Part shown: positions 1-6,086 of the stretch, in pieces
Position numbering within the stretch: the first letter of the stretch is position 1
How the letters are laid out: every line of letters starts with the position of its first letter
Assembly (NCBI GenBank): GCA_035546295.1
Contig: DATKBT010000104.1
Location: forward strand, 1-8,574
Direction of reading: 5' to 3'
DNA length: 8,574 nucleotides
From: DATKBT01 sp035546295
GTDB taxonomy: Bacteria > Acidobacteriota > Thermoanaerobaculia > Multivoradales > Multivoraceae
Translations under genes and position numbers: made by a program
The notes under the pieces: model-generated
What the model was told of the DNA's origin: nothing
The model's database searches: none
The model's input: the letters and a program-made list of their open reading frames with translations, nothing else

Positions 1-9
1 CCGGCCGGC

Positions 10-1248
10 TCAGCGCTGCGGCTGCTCGGTCGCTGCGACGGTCGTCGCGAACGGATCCTCCATCTCGGCGATCCACTCGCGGATCAGCTCGATCCCGCCC
101 CGATCGATCTGGCTGCGGCCGAGCTCGGGCATCATCACGCCGGGGTCGACGGACTCGAGCCGGTAAAGCAGGATCGAGCGCTCGGGCCTCCCCGGTTCGA
201 TGTCGTGCAATCGGTCGCCGCTCCCTCGTCCGGCCGCCACCGGCGACTTGTAGATGCCGAGCAGCGTGGGATCCGTGTTGGCGAAGCGCAGGTCGAGGTT
301 GGTGCTGCGCGCCGGCCCCCCGGGGTTGTGGCAGTGCGCGCAGTTGACGTCGAGCCAGGCGCGCGCGCGGTGATCGAGCGAACCGGTCGACGGCTCGTCA
401 AAGACCGGCCATCGCGGCGCCTCCGCGGCCGGCGGCGCCCCCTCGAGAGCGCCGGCGCTCCGCCAGTGGTCGAGCTGGTTCTCCTCCCCCGCCGGCTCGC
501 CGTCGAGACCGCGGCGCGGGCCGTTGAGCTGAGCAGCGCGGGGGCCGATCGGCGTCATCCGCTCGCCGTCGACCCGGTGGCAGGCCTTGCACTGGTTGGT
601 GTTGGGCACGTGGTAGTCGAAGGCGCGGACGGCGCCGTCGGAGTCCTCGAAGCGCACCGGCACTCTCTCGCCCGCGACCTCGAGCACCGCCCGCTCCTGC
701 GCCTCGTCCCAGACGTAGGGGAGGCCGATCCAGCCCTCCGCGGTGTGCCAGAGGATCCGGGTCTCGATCAGGCGCAGCTCGCCGTCGCCGCCGTCCGCGG
801 CGCCGTTCACGAGTGGGTAGGCGAAGGTCTTCGAGATGATGGTCCCCACCGGAAACTCGAACGGGCCCTCCTCGCGGTAGCGCGCGGCCTCGCCCGCCGG
901 CAGCTTGACGAACCGCAGCTTGGTCGAGTGATCCGAGAACAGCGGTGTGTTGAGCTCGTAGCCGATGACCCCGGCCGCCGGCCGGTGCCACCGCGCCTCG
1001 CCCTCGAACAGCTCGTAGGCGTCGAGCGTGCGCGGCGGGCGCGTGGGATCGAGAGGCCGGTCGCAGGCCGCGCCGACCAGCCCCACCGCCACCACCAACG
1101 CCGCAAACGCCGCAAACGCCGCCGAAGACGCGGCCGCTGGCCGTCGTTCGGCGGCGTCGATCCTCGCAGCTCCCAGCTCGACGCTCCCGTCCCTGCCCTC
1201 AGCGCCCGCCGGCGGTGGCCGCCGGGGCGCCGCCATGCTCGGAGCCAT
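10..1248 (-). CDS. Exported diheme c-type cytochrome, HNE_0200/SO_2930 (TIGR03806) type
   Basis: This 412-residue protein has two c-type heme motifs, CKACH at 220-224 and CAHCH at 303-307. The second domain ends with a DPGVMMPELG stretch (368-377) whose Met372/373 is the likely distal heme ligand; Met231, just after the first motif, may serve the first heme. The N-terminal half (about 75-215) is a beta-rich region without recognised motifs (YELNTPLFSDHS at 97-108). Residues about 40-61 form an Ala/Val-rich export segment ending at Cys62. This is only a weak lipobox because Gly lies at -3, so a lipoprotein or a simple signal/anchor are both possible. The architecture matches the uncharacterised HNE_0200 family, known to occur beside parallel beta-helix proteins, as here. 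The ATG at 1248 was chosen because AGGGGG lies 6 nt upstream; ATG at 1236 is the alternative. The start overlaps the upstream gene by 50 nt, so translation is probably coupled. It presumably transfers electrons outside the inner membrane; donor and acceptor are unknown. Confidence 0.88.
   Translation of the reverse strand: MAPSMAAPRRPPPAGAEGRDGSVELGAARIDAAERRPAAASSAAFAAFAALVVAVGLVGAACDRPLDPTRPPRTLDAYELFEGEARWHRPAAGVIGYELNTPLFSDHSTKLRFVKLPAGEAARYREEGPFEFPVGTIISKTFAYPLVNGAADGGDGELRLIETRILWHTAEGWIGLPYVWDEAQERAVLEVAGERVPVRFEDSDGAVRAFDYHVPNTNQCKACHRVDGERMTPIGPRAAQLNGPRRGLDGEPAGEENQLDHWRSAGALEGAPPAAEAPRWPVFDEPSTGSLDHRARAWLDVNCAHCHNPGGPARSTNLDLRFANTDPTLLGIYKSPVAAGRGSGDRLHDIEPGRPERSILLYRLESVDPGVMMPELGRSQIDRGGIELIREWIAEMEDPFATTVAATEQPQR
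1097..1123 (-). repeat. Three 9-bp tandem repeats in the cytochrome signal segment
   Basis: On the plus strand the unit AACGCCGCA occurs twice and then once with a final C (1097-1105, 1106-1114, 1115-1123). In the cytochrome frame it encodes the alanine/phenylalanine-rich core of the export segment (AAF-AAF-like). Copy number changes would lengthen or shorten the hydrophobic core by three residues without a frameshift. The repeat itself is directly visible; any variation between strains is speculation. Confidence 0.75.
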
Positions 1249-2509
1249 GGTCGACCCCCTGGATGGTGACCGGCGGCGGCGGGCTCGGCAACCTGCCCGC
1301 GAAGCGCGCGGCATCGCGCACGATCTCGGGCTCGCGCCCCTCGAGGATCGCGCGCATGTCGACCGCCGCGAACAGCGCGCCGCCGTTGTCGCCGAGGTAG
1401 AGACGATGCTCGGGCGTGACCTCGCCGTCGACCAGCTTCGCCGGATCGACGATGCCGTCCCAGACGATGTCGGGCATCCGCTCGTCGCCGAGATGCGGCA
1501 TCACGGCCGCGGCGAAGTCCCCCTGCGGATCATGGCCACCCCCCTCGAAGGTGTTGTCGTGGATCCAGATCCCTTCGGGGAAGGGGTCGTATCCCGGGTC
1601 GTCGTACTCGCGCTGGGTGACCAGGAAGCTGATCACCGAGACCTGCGCGGTCTGGTTGTCGCGGAAGGTGTTGCCCCACACCTCGGTGTTGTCGTTGGCC
1701 ATCAGGATCAGGCCGGAGCCGGGCGGCAGCTCGGAGATGATCGCCCCCGGCTTGCCGAAGTTCTCGTGGTTGTTCTCGTAGATCTCGTTGTCGTAGACGC
1801 GGCTGTCGCGCCCGTCCTTGACCGGCAGCTCGGGCAGCGAGAAGACCAGGATGCCGCCCGAGTTGTGATGGGCGACGTTCTGGTAGACCTCGGCGCCCGT
1901 CGAGTTCTCGATCTCGATGCCGGCGACATTCTCCCAGGCCTCGTTCCGGCGCACGATGATGTTCTTCGACTGTCCGACGTAGATACCGGCGTCCGAGGCG
2001 CCGCGCACCTTGCTGTCCTCGATCAAGACGTCCGTGACCTGCACCGGGTAGAGACCGTAGGCGCCGTTGGTGGTCTCCACCGGACCCTCCCAGTCGACCA
2101 TCACTCGCCGAAAGGTGGCGCCTCGCGTCCCCTCGACCTTGATGCCGTCGCCCCGGGTGTTGACCAGCGAGAGGTCCTCGACGGTGAACGCGTCCGCGGT
2201 CACCGTGATCCCCTCGCCGCCACTGCCGGCTGCCTGGTCGGCGAAGTCGAGGATCGTCTCGCCGATGCCCTGGCCACGGATCGTGACGTCCTCGACGTCG
2301 AGCGACAGAGTGGTGTCGAGGTCGAAGCGTCCGGCGCCGAGCTCGATCACCGAGCCGGGCTGCGCCTCGATCAGCGCGGTCTGGATCCGCTTGTTGGCGT
2401 CGGCGCCCGGCTCGATCGGTCCGGCGGCGCCGCCACACGCGATGGTGATGGCGGCCAGGGCGACGGCGCCCAGCAGAGCTGCGGTCTCGGCTCTCTTCGT
2501 CACGTTCAT
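1199..2509 (-). CDS. Exported parallel beta-helix protein (TIGR03805 type, lipoprotein-like)
   Basis: This 436-residue protein begins with a short basic n-region (MNVTKR) and a hydrophobic core ending ITIAC at Cys25. That is lipoprotein-like, though Thr at -3 makes the lipobox non-ideal. Residues about 38-300 show repeated short strands of a right-handed parallel beta-helix, with coils such as DVTIRG, NIIVRRNEAWENVAGIEIENS (in two parts), VYQNVAHHNSGGILVF and TEVWGNTFRDN, rich in asparagine turns. Such folds occur in pectate lyases, epimerases and other carbohydrate-active proteins; I see no motif that fixes a catalytic activity. A Pro/Gly/Ala-rich tail (about 408-436) is encoded in the stretch shared with the next gene. 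The ATG at 2509 is supported by AGAGGA about 7 nt upstream. The family recurs in two-gene pairs with the diheme cytochrome that follows here; the function of that pair is unknown. Confidence 0.88.
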   Translation of the reverse strand: MNVTKRAETAALLGAVALAAITIACGGAAGPIEPGADANKRIQTALIEAQPGSVIELGAGRFDLDTTLSLDVEDVTIRGQGIGETILDFADQAAGSGGEGITVTADAFTVEDLSLVNTRGDGIKVEGTRGATFRRVMVDWEGPVETTNGAYGLYPVQVTDVLIEDSKVRGASDAGIYVGQSKNIIVRRNEAWENVAGIEIENSTGAEVYQNVAHHNSGGILVFSLPELPVKDGRDSRVYDNEIYENNHENFGKPGAIISELPPGSGLILMANDNTEVWGNTFRDNQTAQVSVISFLVTQREYDDPGYDPFPEGIWIHDNTFEGGGHDPQGDFAAAVMPHLGDERMPDIVWDGIVDPAKLVDGEVTPEHRLYLGDNGGALFAAVDMRAILEGREPEIVRDAARFAGRLPSPPPPVTIQGVDHGSEHGGAPAATAGGR

Positions 2510-2584
2510 CTCGGTTCCTCTCTGCGCGTCTCGACGCGGAGGTTCGTCGGGCGTTCGGCGCGCGCGGGCCGGCGTCGAATCGCA

Positions 2585-2614
2585 CGCGTGGTCGCGGGGC
2601 AGGAGACCCACGCG
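2585..2614 (-). repeat. Inverted repeat in leader of the beta-helix gene
   Basis: CGCGTGG at 2585-2591 is perfectly complementary to CCACGCG at 2608-2614, giving a 7-bp GC-rich stem with a 16-nt loop. If transcription starts near 2615, as the candidate promoter predicts, this hairpin would form the very 5' end of the mRNA leader and might stabilise it. No T-tract follows on either strand, so it does not look like an intrinsic terminator. Confidence 0.5.
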
Positions 2615-2622
2615 CCCCTCTC

Positions 2623-2652
2623 AGGCTACGGCTGCCCCTCCGGCGGGGTCAA
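2623..2652 (-). promoter_or_regulatory. Candidate sigma70-like promoter for the beta-helix/cytochrome pair
   Basis: Read on the minus strand, TTGACC (plus 2647-2652) is separated by 18 nt from TAGCCT (plus 2623-2628). The -35 matches consensus at five of six positions. The -10 is GC-tolerant, keeping TA at the start and T at the end. It lies in the 169-nt gap between the paraoxonase-like gene and the beta-helix gene, about 106 nt from the start codon. The spacing and -35 are seen directly; activity is inference. Confidence 0.35.
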
Positions 2653-2669
2653 GTCGCCTACCGGCGGGG
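2640..2669. repeat. 9-bp direct repeat, two copies 21 bp apart
   Basis: CCGGCGGGG occurs at 2640-2648 and again at 2661-2669, a start-to-start distance of 21 bp, i.e. two helical turns on the same face. The first copy overlaps the candidate -35 box by two bases and the second lies just upstream of it, as expected for a regulator site. In such GC-rich DNA a chance repeat is possible. Confidence 0.4.
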
Positions 2670-2678
2670 CCGCCCGGC

Positions 2679-3725
2679 TCATCTCTGGCAGACCAGGAAA
2701 TGCTCCTCGAACACCGAGCCGATCACCAGCTTGTCTCCCCACGGCGCCGCCACGCTCGCCCCGGAGAGCTGCTCGCCGAGGCTGAGCACCACCGGCCGGA
2801 TCGACGGCTCGGCCATGCCGCTCGGATCGACCCAGATCACCTCCCAGGGGGATCTCTTCTCGGGATCGCGCGCATGGGAGGCGAAGGTGAGGAGCTTGGG
2901 GTGGGCGGCCACCCAGAGCCCGCCGTAGAGGTCGAGCGCGAAGTTGTCGACGCCCGTACGCAGCGCGATCTCCTTGCGCAGGCTCAGGTCGTCGGTCTCG
3001 TCGTCGCGGTCGTAGACCAGGATCCTGCCGGTGGTGGTCGAGGCGACGTAGAGCTCGAGCGCGTCAGCGCTCAGCGTGACGCCGTTGGCGTAGGCGATGC
3101 CGTCGGCCACCTTGCGCGCCCGTTGCCCGTCCCAGAAGACGACGTTGCCGCGGCTGAGCCGCAGGTAGTCCTCGCGCGCCTCGCGATCCGCCGGTCCGCC
3201 ATGGTCGTTGGTGGCGTAGAAACGCTCGGCGTCGAGGGCGGCGACGTCGTTGAGGTTGTAGAGCAAGGGGTCGGTGACCGTCCGGCGGTGCTCGAGCCGG
3301 ACGCCGTCCCAGCCGAAGATCTCGACGCTGTCTCTCTCGCCCGGGTGATTGACCACCATCAGTGTCGACCGCTCTCCCTTCTCGATCAGGGAGAGACCGT
3401 GCGGATGGAGCGTGGCGGGACCGTCGGCGCCGGGCTCTCCGCTCAGCGCCCGCGGCTCTCCGCGCGACTTCAGGTCGTAGGCGTAGATCGCGCCCGGCGC
3501 GCCGGTGCGCCGGTCGTCCGAGGAGATCAGCGCGAGCGCACGATCGCGGTCGATCGCGATGTCCTCGGCGCCGGGCGCGCCGCCGACCAGCTCGCACTCT
3601 CCGATCCCCTTCTCGACCAGGTCCCGAAACTCGCCGGCCATGGCGTACAGATAGAGGGCCCAGGCTCCCACCACCAGGAGCACCGAGGCCGCGATCCACA
3701 AGCTGACGCGCAAAGCCTTCGGCAA
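2679..3725 (-). CDS. Paraoxonase-like calcium-dependent lactonase/arylesterase, membrane-anchored
   Basis: This 348-residue protein aligns from memory over its whole length with the vertebrate paraoxonases, six-bladed propellers holding two calcium ions. Counterparts of human PON1 residues are visible: Glu54/Asp55 (E53/D54), His109 in HPHG (H115), His127 in VVNHPGE (H134), Asn159/Asp160 in NLNDVAAL (N168/D169), His175 in YATNDHG (H184), Asn214 in YANGV (N224), Asp260/Asn261 in VDNFALD (D269/N270) and His275 (H285). Cys44 and Cys346 match the PON1 disulfide C42-C353. Residues 7-29 form a transmembrane signal anchor, so the enzyme probably faces the periplasm. PON-family enzymes hydrolyse lactones and aryl esters; the natural substrate here is unknown. 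The start is a TTG preceded by GAGAGG at 6 nt spacing. The gene follows the bactofilin-like gene by 32 nt and probably shares its transcript. No key residue is missing. Confidence 0.93.
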   Translation of the reverse strand: MPKALRVSLWIAASVLLVVGAWALYLYAMAGEFRDLVEKGIGECELVGGAPGAEDIAIDRDRALALISSDDRRTGAPGAIYAYDLKSRGEPRALSGEPGADGPATLHPHGLSLIEKGERSTLMVVNHPGERDSVEIFGWDGVRLEHRRTVTDPLLYNLNDVAALDAERFYATNDHGGPADREAREDYLRLSRGNVVFWDGQRARKVADGIAYANGVTLSADALELYVASTTTGRILVYDRDDETDDLSLRKEIALRTGVDNFALDLYGGLWVAAHPKLLTFASHARDPEKRSPWEVIWVDPSGMAEPSIRPVVLSLGEQLSGASVAAPWGDKLVIGSVFEEHFLVCQR

Positions 3726-3757
3726 GTCAAACCTCTCCGGCGCGGATCGAGCGGCGA

Positions 3758-4567
3758 TCAGGCAAAGTGCCGGCCGATCATCTCAGCAGCACGGCGGAAG
3801 TCGTCGCTCGGGTGCAGCACCTGCTCGAACAGCTCCGGATGCCGCCGGCCGAGCGCCGCCACGTCACCCGACCGCAACAGGTCGAGGCACTCCTCGAGCG
3901 CGGCGCGATGGCTCGAACCGCCGCCGGCGCGTTCCAGCTCGCGCTCGAGAAGGATCTGGGCGAAGAAGAGATCCTCCGGCAGCTCGGCGGCTCGATGCCC
4001 GTTCGTCTCGCCGTCTTCCACGGGCCCCGAGGAGGCGGCGGTCGCCGCCGCCAGCTCCGGAGCGCGAGACGGGAGCTGCGCTCCCAGCGAAGGGGCCGGG
4101 GCCGGCTCCGCCGAATCGTCGCGATCGAAGAACGGCAATGACCGCATCTGCTTGGCGAATCTCGAGAACAGCAGGAAGAGCTCCTTCTCGGAGGAGAAGT
4201 TGCCGACCAGGCGCGCCTGGCTTCCGATCTGCAGGCTCTGGGCCTCCTGCAGGATGATGTGCGCCCGTGCCTCTTCCTCCAGCTCGATGGCCTCGGCCTC
4301 GACCTTCCAGGCGGTGAGGCTCCCCTGGATGTAGCAGACCTTGGCGCAGCGCACGTTGACGGCTTCGACCTGGACGTCGGGCTCGATCCGGATCGAGCCC
4401 TGCCGCGACTCGATCGTGCCGTAGTTCCCGGAGTTCTGGAGCACCAGGTTGCCGGGGGTCGAGATCGAGAGCTGGCCATGGCCGTCGACCTGGATGCTCG
4501 TCCCGCTCGGGATGATCATGGTCGGCGCCGAGCGCTCGGCGACGGCGCGCGGGGGTCGCGAGCTCAT
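3758..4567 (-). CDS. Bactofilin-like beta-rich cytoskeletal protein with extra C-terminal domain
   Basis: This 269-residue protein has three parts. Residues about 18-124 alternate short hydrophobic strands and turns (SIQVDG, GNLVLQN, GSIRIEPDVQVEAVNV, YIQGSLTAWKVEAEAIEL, SLQIGSQARLVGNF), resembling the single-sheet beta-solenoid of bactofilins, which polymerise without nucleotide. Residues about 150-195 are a Pro/Ala/Glu-rich linker. Residues about 196-269 are predicted helical (DLFFAQILLERELERA, ALEECLDLLRSGD) and are not part of ordinary bactofilins. There is no signal peptide, so the protein is probably cytoplasmic. The ATG at 4567 overlaps the stop of the upstream M23 peptidase gene as ATGA, implying translational coupling; an in-frame ATG at 4519 is an alternative giving a 253-residue protein. 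Bactofilin genes next to M23 peptidase genes are a known arrangement in cell-shape loci, which supports the call. The fold match is by pattern only, so another beta-solenoid family is possible. Confidence 0.6.
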   Translation of the reverse strand: MSSRPPRAVAERSAPTMIIPSGTSIQVDGHGQLSISTPGNLVLQNSGNYGTIESRQGSIRIEPDVQVEAVNVRCAKVCYIQGSLTAWKVEAEAIELEEEARAHIILQEAQSLQIGSQARLVGNFSSEKELFLLFSRFAKQMRSLPFFDRDDSAEPAPAPSLGAQLPSRAPELAAATAASSGPVEDGETNGHRAAELPEDLFFAQILLERELERAGGGSSHRAALEECLDLLRSGDVAALGRRHPELFEQVLHPSDDFRRAAEMIGRHFA

Positions 4568-5640
4568 CGGGCGATCCGGCGCGGCAACGGCTCGAAGTTC
4601 TGGAGGTTGGGCGCTGCGCGTGCCCGCACGAGCAGCTTCTCCTCGTCGCGCCAGCGGTGATCGAGGATGTAGATCCGCGGATCGACCGGGCGCAACTGCT
4701 CCTCCTCGAGCCGGCGCCTCACCTCGTAGTGCAGGTGGGGATTCGTGCTCCAGCCGGTGTTGCCGACGGTGCCGATCAGGTCCCCCTGCTTCACCCGCTG
4801 GCCGTCCTTCACCTTGATCTCGTCGAGGTGGCCGAACAGGGTGACGAAGCCGTCGCCGTTCTTGATCGAGACCAGGTTGCCGTAGCGCCACCAGGCGACG
4901 CTCTGGCGCGCGCTGTAGCGCCCCGCGAAGGTCACCAGGCCGTCGGCGGTGGCGTAGACGGGGGTGCCGGACGGCGCCGAGAGATCGACGCCGGAGTGGA
5001 AGTCCCGCGCCTTGGTGAACGGATTGACACGCTCGCCGAAGGGGCTGGTGAGCACGAAGTCGTCGCTCTCGAGCGGCGAGCGGGACGGCGTGGTGGCGAG
5101 CTGGTCGCGGTGCTCCTCCTCGAACCCGCGGATCTCGTCGAGGAAGGTCGCGAGCACGGCCGCCTCCTGGCGCAGCGATGCCTCGAGCGCGCCCACCTCG
5201 GTGAGCCGCTCGCGGTATGAGGAGTCCGGGACCTGGAGCGGAACCGCCGGGTAGCCGCCGTAGCCCCCTTCGCCGACCGCGTCCTGCTCGAGCCCGTAGG
5301 CGAGATAGATGCGCCCGATCTGGAGCCGGAGGGACTCGCTGGTGGTCTGCAGCTCGGCGAGCCGCTGCCCCGTCGCCACCAGTCGATCGCCCAGCGCCAG
5401 GTGTGCCTGCTGCAGCGCGGCGGCCTCGTGGCGCCGAGCCAGCCGCTCCGCGACCGCCGGCGCGATCCACGCCCCGAAGCCGAGATAGGCGGCCAGGCCG
5501 AGGGCGACGGCGACGCCCGCCAACAGGTGCCGCCGGTCGAGGAAGAGGTACCAGACCCCCTTCTGGATGTCGGCGGGGTGGACCTGGATCTCGTAGCGGT
5601 GCCGGGGGACGCCGCGGGGGGCCTGTGACGGTGGGCTCAT
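4564..5640 (-). CDS. Membrane-anchored coiled-coil M23 family metallopeptidase
   Basis: This 358-residue protein has a 37-residue cytoplasmic N-terminus, one transmembrane segment at about 38-60, then charged helical stretches likely to form coiled coils (about 62-112 and 142-182). A C-terminal LytM/peptidase M23 domain (about 195-325) follows. The zinc and catalytic pattern is intact: His215 and Asp219 in FHSGVDLSAPSGTPV, His271 in LFGHLDEI, and His302/His304 in NPHLHYEVR. A small insertion (about 241-251) lies before YGNLVSI. Enzymes of this layout cleave peptidoglycan cross-links or stem peptides in the periplasm, and some help set cell shape. The ATG at 5640 was chosen because the protein then begins with a short hydrophilic n-region and the membrane segment; no clear Shine-Dalgarno precedes it. 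The reading frame stays open upstream, but that part is Arg/Ser-rich and unconvincing. The stop overlaps the start of the bactofilin-like gene, suggesting joint action in wall remodelling. Confidence 0.92.
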   Translation of the reverse strand: MSPPSQAPRGVPRHRYEIQVHPADIQKGVWYLFLDRRHLLAGVAVALGLAAYLGFGAWIAPAVAERLARRHEAAALQQAHLALGDRLVATGQRLAELQTTSESLRLQIGRIYLAYGLEQDAVGEGGYGGYPAVPLQVPDSSYRERLTEVGALEASLRQEAAVLATFLDEIRGFEEEHRDQLATTPSRSPLESDDFVLTSPFGERVNPFTKARDFHSGVDLSAPSGTPVYATADGLVTFAGRYSARQSVAWWRYGNLVSIKNGDGFVTLFGHLDEIKVKDGQRVKQGDLIGTVGNTGWSTNPHLHYEVRRRLEEEQLRPVDPRIYILDHRWRDEEKLLVRARAAPNLQNFEPLPRRIAR

Positions 5641-5706
5641 GACGGATCGGACCCGGCAGACGCGCGTCAACCCAGGGCCCAGAAGAGGTCTCTCGATCAA
5701 CGCAGG

Positions 5707-5712
5707 AGTATA
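5707..5712 (-). promoter_or_regulatory. Possible -10 box of the M23-bactofilin-paraoxonase operon
   Basis: The minus strand reads TATACT here, five of six positions of the sigma70 -10 consensus and a rare AT-rich word in this GC-rich DNA. It lies about 67 nt before the M23 start codon, leaving a leader of about 60 nt. No good -35 is seen at 16-18 nt spacing (GCGAGG region). The box also forms most of the loop side of the AGGAG/CTCCT inverted repeat, which could be an operator. This is a weak call. Confidence 0.3.
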
Positions 5713-6058
5713 GCTCCTCGGCCTCCGCACCTCGCGTCGAGAGCCGCGACGAGCTCGATCGGAGATCCGCAAGTGACTTTCCCCTGTTGATGTTGCGCCA
5801 GCGGACGGCGCCAACGGGCGCAGCGCCTGAAGTGCGGCGTCGGCCGGTCGCCGCCGGGGGAGCCCTGTGCGCGAGCAGCTCACGGGAACATGCCAGTCGC
5901 CACCTGCCAGTCCCCGTCATTCTCAGGGCCCCCGTCATCGGGGTGGTTCGGCCATCCGGACCCAGGGTCCCCGCGAGAATCTCCGCGGCACGAGTCAACG
6001 GCGTCCTTCGACGCGCGAAGACCCGACGCCGCTCTCCCGAATCGAAGCCCCGTCTCGC

Positions 6059-6075
6059 CGGAGCCGTCGGCTCCG
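6059..6075 (-). terminator. Hairpin just downstream of the IMPase gene, possible weak terminator
   Basis: CGGAGCC and GGCTCCG form a perfect 7-bp stem with a 3-nt loop, beginning 12 nt after the stop codon of the inositol-monophosphatase gene. No run of T follows on the minus strand (the next bases are GGCGAGACGG), so it is not a canonical intrinsic terminator. It may instead protect the mRNA 3' end or assist factor-dependent termination. Confidence 0.35.
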
Positions 6076-6086
6076 AATCCCTGCCC

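Larger units (their letters stand above)
5641..6086. other. 446-nt intergenic region with clustered short inverted repeats
   Basis: No convincing gene lies here: the open frames crossing it are Arg/Ser/Pro-rich and show no family features. Several short perfect inverted repeats are visible on the plus strand. They are AGGAG/CTCCT with 5-nt loop (5704-5718), CCCCG/CGGGG with loop TCAT (5930-5943), GGACCC/GGGTCC around one base (5958-5970), GCGTC/GACGC with loop CTTC (6001-6014) and CGGAGCC/GGCTCCG with a 3-nt loop (6059-6075). CCCCGTCAT is also repeated directly at 5912-5920 and 5930-5938. The region separates the pyr/suhB genes from the M23 operon and is the natural place for a terminator and a promoter. 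A structured small RNA cannot be excluded. Confidence 0.6.

Noticed and set aside
1249..1314. Earlier cytochrome start at 1314
   Set aside because: It would lengthen an already long, Arg-rich leader deeper into the beta-helix gene, whereas the ATG at 1248 has a good ribosome binding site.
2067..4334. Long plus-strand open frame of 755 codons (and a 585-codon one at 1028-2785)
   Set aside because: Both lie antisense to genes with clear family motifs, are Arg/Ala/Val/Asp-rich, show no domain features and cross gene boundaries. High GC makes such frames common by chance.
5761..5800. AT-richer stretch upstream of the M23 gene considered as a riboswitch or tRNA
   Set aside because: No cloverleaf, conserved riboswitch core or long pairing could be drawn; it looks like ordinary upstream spacer.
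4568..5998. Minus-strand open frame continuing upstream of the bactofilin-like start, which would make a 746-residue protein
   Set aside because: The upstream part is the shadow of the M23 gene in another frame and is Arg/Pro-rich. The ATGA overlap at 4564-4567 marks a natural start.
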